NCBI GenBank assembly: GCA_025350345.1
Contig: JANXYA010000092.1
Coordinates: forward strand, 1 to 7,517
Direction of reading: 5' to 3'
Source: Gammaproteobacteria bacterium
GTDB lineage: Bacteria; Pseudomonadota; Gammaproteobacteria; Steroidobacterales; Steroidobacteraceae
DNA length: 7,517 nt
The notes under the pieces: generated by a model
The model's input: the letters and a program-made list of their open reading frames with translations, nothing else
Told to the model about the DNA's origin: nothing
The model's database searches: none
Made by a program: the position numbers and the translations under genes
Shown here: positions 5,999 to 7,517 of the stretch, piece by piece
How positions within the stretch are numbered: the first letter of the stretch is position 1
Layout of the letters: each line of letters opens with the position of its first letter

Positions 5999-7436
5999 AG
6001 CCGTCGCGCCCGATCATGGCGGTGGAGGCGGCGGGGCCCCAGCTGCCGGCCGCATAGGTCTTGGGCGCGTTGCCGGCGTGCGCCCAGCCCGCGCGGATCG
6101 GATCGATCCAGCTCCAGGCGGTATCGAGCTCGTCGCGCCGCATGAACAGGGTGAGATTGCCCTTGACGACATCCATCAGCAGACGCTCATAGGCCGAGAG
6201 CGGGCGCTCCTTGAAGCTCTCGGCGAGATCGAGCGCCAGGCTCACCGGCCGCAGGCGCATGGCATCGCCCGGCGCTTTGGCCATGATGGTCAGCGTGACG
6301 CTCTCGTCAGGCTGCAGGCGAATGACCAGCTGATTGGGCGAGTCCTGGGTGCGATTTGGAAAGATTGACAGCGGCACGTCATCAAAAGTGATGGCAATCT
6401 CGGCCATCTGCTGCTGCAGACGCTTGCCGGTGCGCAGATAGAACGGCACGCCCGCCCAGCGCCAGTTGTCGATTTCGGCCTTGATGGCCACGAAGGTCTC
6501 GGTGCTGCTGCCGGCCGGGACGCCGGGCTCATCGGCATAGCCCACCACCTTCTTGCCATCGATGGTGCCGGCCCGGTACTGACCACGCACCGTCTTCAGC
6601 TCCACATTATCGGCGTTGATAGGACGCAGGGCGCGCAGCACCTTGAGCTTTTCGTCGCGGACTGTATCCGCATCGCTATTGGCCGGGGGCTCCATCGCCA
6701 TGATGCATAGCAACTGCAACATATGGTTCTGCACCATGTCACGCAGCGCGCCGGTGGCATCGTAAAATTTCGCGCGCCCTTCCACGCCGAGCTGCTCGCC
6801 GACCGTGATCTGTACGTGGCGAATGCGTCCACGCCGCCACAGCGGCTCGAACAGGGCGTTGCCAAAGCGCAATGCCAGGAGATTCTGCACCGGTTCTTTA
6901 CCAAGGTAGTGATCGATGCGATAGATCTGCGCCTCGGTAAAACTCTTGCCGATCTCTTCGTTGATGCGCGCCGCCGACAACCGATCGGTGCCGAGGGGCT
7001 TTTCGAGCACGACGCGCGCCTGCGGAGTGACGACGCCGGCGGTCGCCATGTGGGCGCCCATGGTGGTGTAGAAAGTCGGCGACATCGACAGAAACCACAC
7101 CCGCACCTGTGCGTCGCGATCGGCGATGCGGGCCTTGAGGGCTCGATAGTCTTCAAGGCGCGTCGCGTCGGCCTGCTGATAATCAAGGCAGGTTGCAAAT
7201 TCAAGCCAGCGCGCTTCGTTGAACTCCATGCCATCCAGATGCGCACGACATTGCTCCGCAGCGCGCGCGATGTAGTCTTCACGCGAGATTGCGCTGCTGG
7301 CGACGCTGAGAATATGTGCGCGGGCATCAAACTGACCGGCCATGAAACGGTGATAGAGCGCCGGGATGAGCTTGCGCATGGCCAGATCACCGGTGCCACC
7401 AAACAGGACAATCTCAAAAGGGTCTAGCACCTGCAC
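5976..7436 (-). CDS. zwf: Glucose-6-phosphate dehydrogenase
   Basis: Zwf oxidises glucose 6-phosphate to 6-phosphogluconolactone, the entry step of the oxidative pentose phosphate and Entner-Doudoroff routes. All 486 residues of a normal-length enzyme are present: the coenzyme motif FGGTGDLAMRKL (12-23), MSPTFY (118-123), LEKPLGTD (144-151), the substrate signature RIDHYLGKE (173-181), GALRDMVQNHMLQ (229-241) with the catalytic His238, FYLRTGKRL (332-340), and a C-terminal GSWGPAAS. The start is a GTG at 7436, strongly supported by GGAGGT five bases upstream; no better ATG exists near the conserved N-terminus. An oddity is Ser47 where the 2'-phosphate-binding arginine of NADP+ enzymes is expected (Arg46 in the Leuconostoc enzyme, Arg50 in E. 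coli), and Thr15 replaces E. coli Lys18. It leads a zwf-pgl-hexR operon with a promoter overlapped by a HexR-like operator. Confidence 0.96.
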   Translation of the reverse strand: MQVLDPFEIVLFGGTGDLAMRKLIPALYHRFMAGQFDARAHILSVASSAISREDYIARAAEQCRAHLDGMEFNEARWLEFATCLDYQQADATRLEDYRALKARIADRDAQVRVWFLSMSPTFYTTMGAHMATAGVVTPQARVVLEKPLGTDRLSAARINEEIGKSFTEAQIYRIDHYLGKEPVQNLLALRFGNALFEPLWRRGRIRHVQITVGEQLGVEGRAKFYDATGALRDMVQNHMLQLLCIMAMEPPANSDADTVRDEKLKVLRALRPINADNVELKTVRGQYRAGTIDGKKVVGYADEPGVPAGSSTETFVAIKAEIDNWRWAGVPFYLRTGKRLQQQMAEIAITFDDVPLSIFPNRTQDSPNQLVIRLQPDESVTLTIMAKAPGDAMRLRPVSLALDLAESFKERPLSAYERLLMDVVKGNLTLFMRRDELDTAWSWIDPIRAGWAHAGNAPKTYAAGSWGPAASTAMIGRDGYAWRDET

Positions 7437-7441
7437 GGTCT

Positions 7442-7447
7442 ACCTCC
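7442..7447 (-). promoter_or_regulatory. Strong Shine-Dalgarno site of zwf
   Basis: GGAGGT on the minus strand lies five bases before the GTG at 7436. It is the best ribosome binding site in the window and decides the use of a GTG start for zwf. Confidence 0.8.
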
Positions 7448-7470
7448 GCCTGATTAAGTGAAGCTGGTCA

Positions 7471-7485
7471 TGTAGTTAAACTACT
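7471..7485. promoter_or_regulatory. HexR-like operator upstream of zwf
   Basis: TGTAGTTAAACTACT contains a perfect inverted repeat, GTAGTT and AACTAC, around a central A. From family knowledge, HexR sites in gammaproteobacteria have the form TGTAATTAAATTACA or similar; this site fits except for G/C at the paired sixth-type positions and the last base. It overlaps the zwf -10 box and the expected transcription start, the position of a repressor site. The presence of hexR in the operon makes HexR the natural partner. Confidence 0.8.
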
Positions 7486-7511
7486 ATACGCTCAGCAGTG
7501 CGATATTTGAA
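7483..7511 (-). promoter_or_regulatory. Promoter of the zwf-pgl-hexR operon
   Basis: On the minus strand TTCAAA (7511-7506, four of six to the -35 consensus) and TATAGT (7488-7483, five of six to the -10 consensus) are separated by exactly 17 bases. Transcription would begin near 7476, giving a leader of about 40 bases. The -10 box shares three bases with the HexR-like palindrome, so bound repressor would block RNA polymerase. Confidence 0.65.
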
Positions 7512-7517
7512 ATGAGG

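Noticed and set aside
4956..6368. A 470-codon plus-strand open frame opposite hexR, pgl and zwf
   Set aside because: It spans three well-supported genes on the other strand, is rich in Arg, Ala, Pro and Ser in low-complexity runs, and shows no recognisable domain. Long antisense open frames are expected in such GC-rich DNA.

Overview
The window is GC-rich, almost fully coding chromosomal DNA, probably from a gammaproteobacterium. The strongest lineage hint is a HexR-type (RpiR family) regulator encoded with zwf and pgl, plus a HexR-like operator in front of zwf. The species cannot be named from this sequence. I see no mobile element, RNA gene, CRISPR array or gene-free stretch over 300 bases, and no wholly new system.

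Left block (1-2231, minus strand): an OmpA C-terminal-domain periplasmic protein, then UDP-glucose 6-dehydrogenase (ugd), then the first 94 codons of mannose-1-phosphate guanylyltransferase (manC), which runs off the left edge. Middle block (2320-4342, plus strand): gmd and fcl, overlapping by 8 bases, which convert GDP-mannose to GDP-L-fucose. The two blocks diverge from an 88-base intergenic region. ManC makes GDP-mannose, Gmd and Fcl turn it into GDP-L-fucose, and Ugd makes UDP-glucuronate. Together they look like the nucleotide-sugar supply for a fucose- and uronate-containing surface or secreted polysaccharide. No glycosyltransferase, polymerase or exporter is visible to show which polymer.

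Right block (4353-7436, minus strand): a tight zwf-pgl-hexR operon with overlapping genes. Zwf and Pgl carry out the two steps from glucose 6-phosphate to 6-phosphogluconate, at the entry of the Entner-Doudoroff and pentose phosphate routes. HexR is the sugar-phosphate-sensing repressor known to control such genes. A recognisable promoter upstream of zwf has its -10 box overlapped by a near-perfect 15-base palindrome of HexR type, so the operon probably includes its own repressor in a feedback loop. The operon meets fcl tail to tail with only 10 bases between stop codons.

The points most worth checking are the HexR operator and autoregulatory circuit, and the loss in Zwf of the conserved arginine that usually binds the 2'-phosphate of NADP+ (Ser47 here), which suggests altered cofactor preference.
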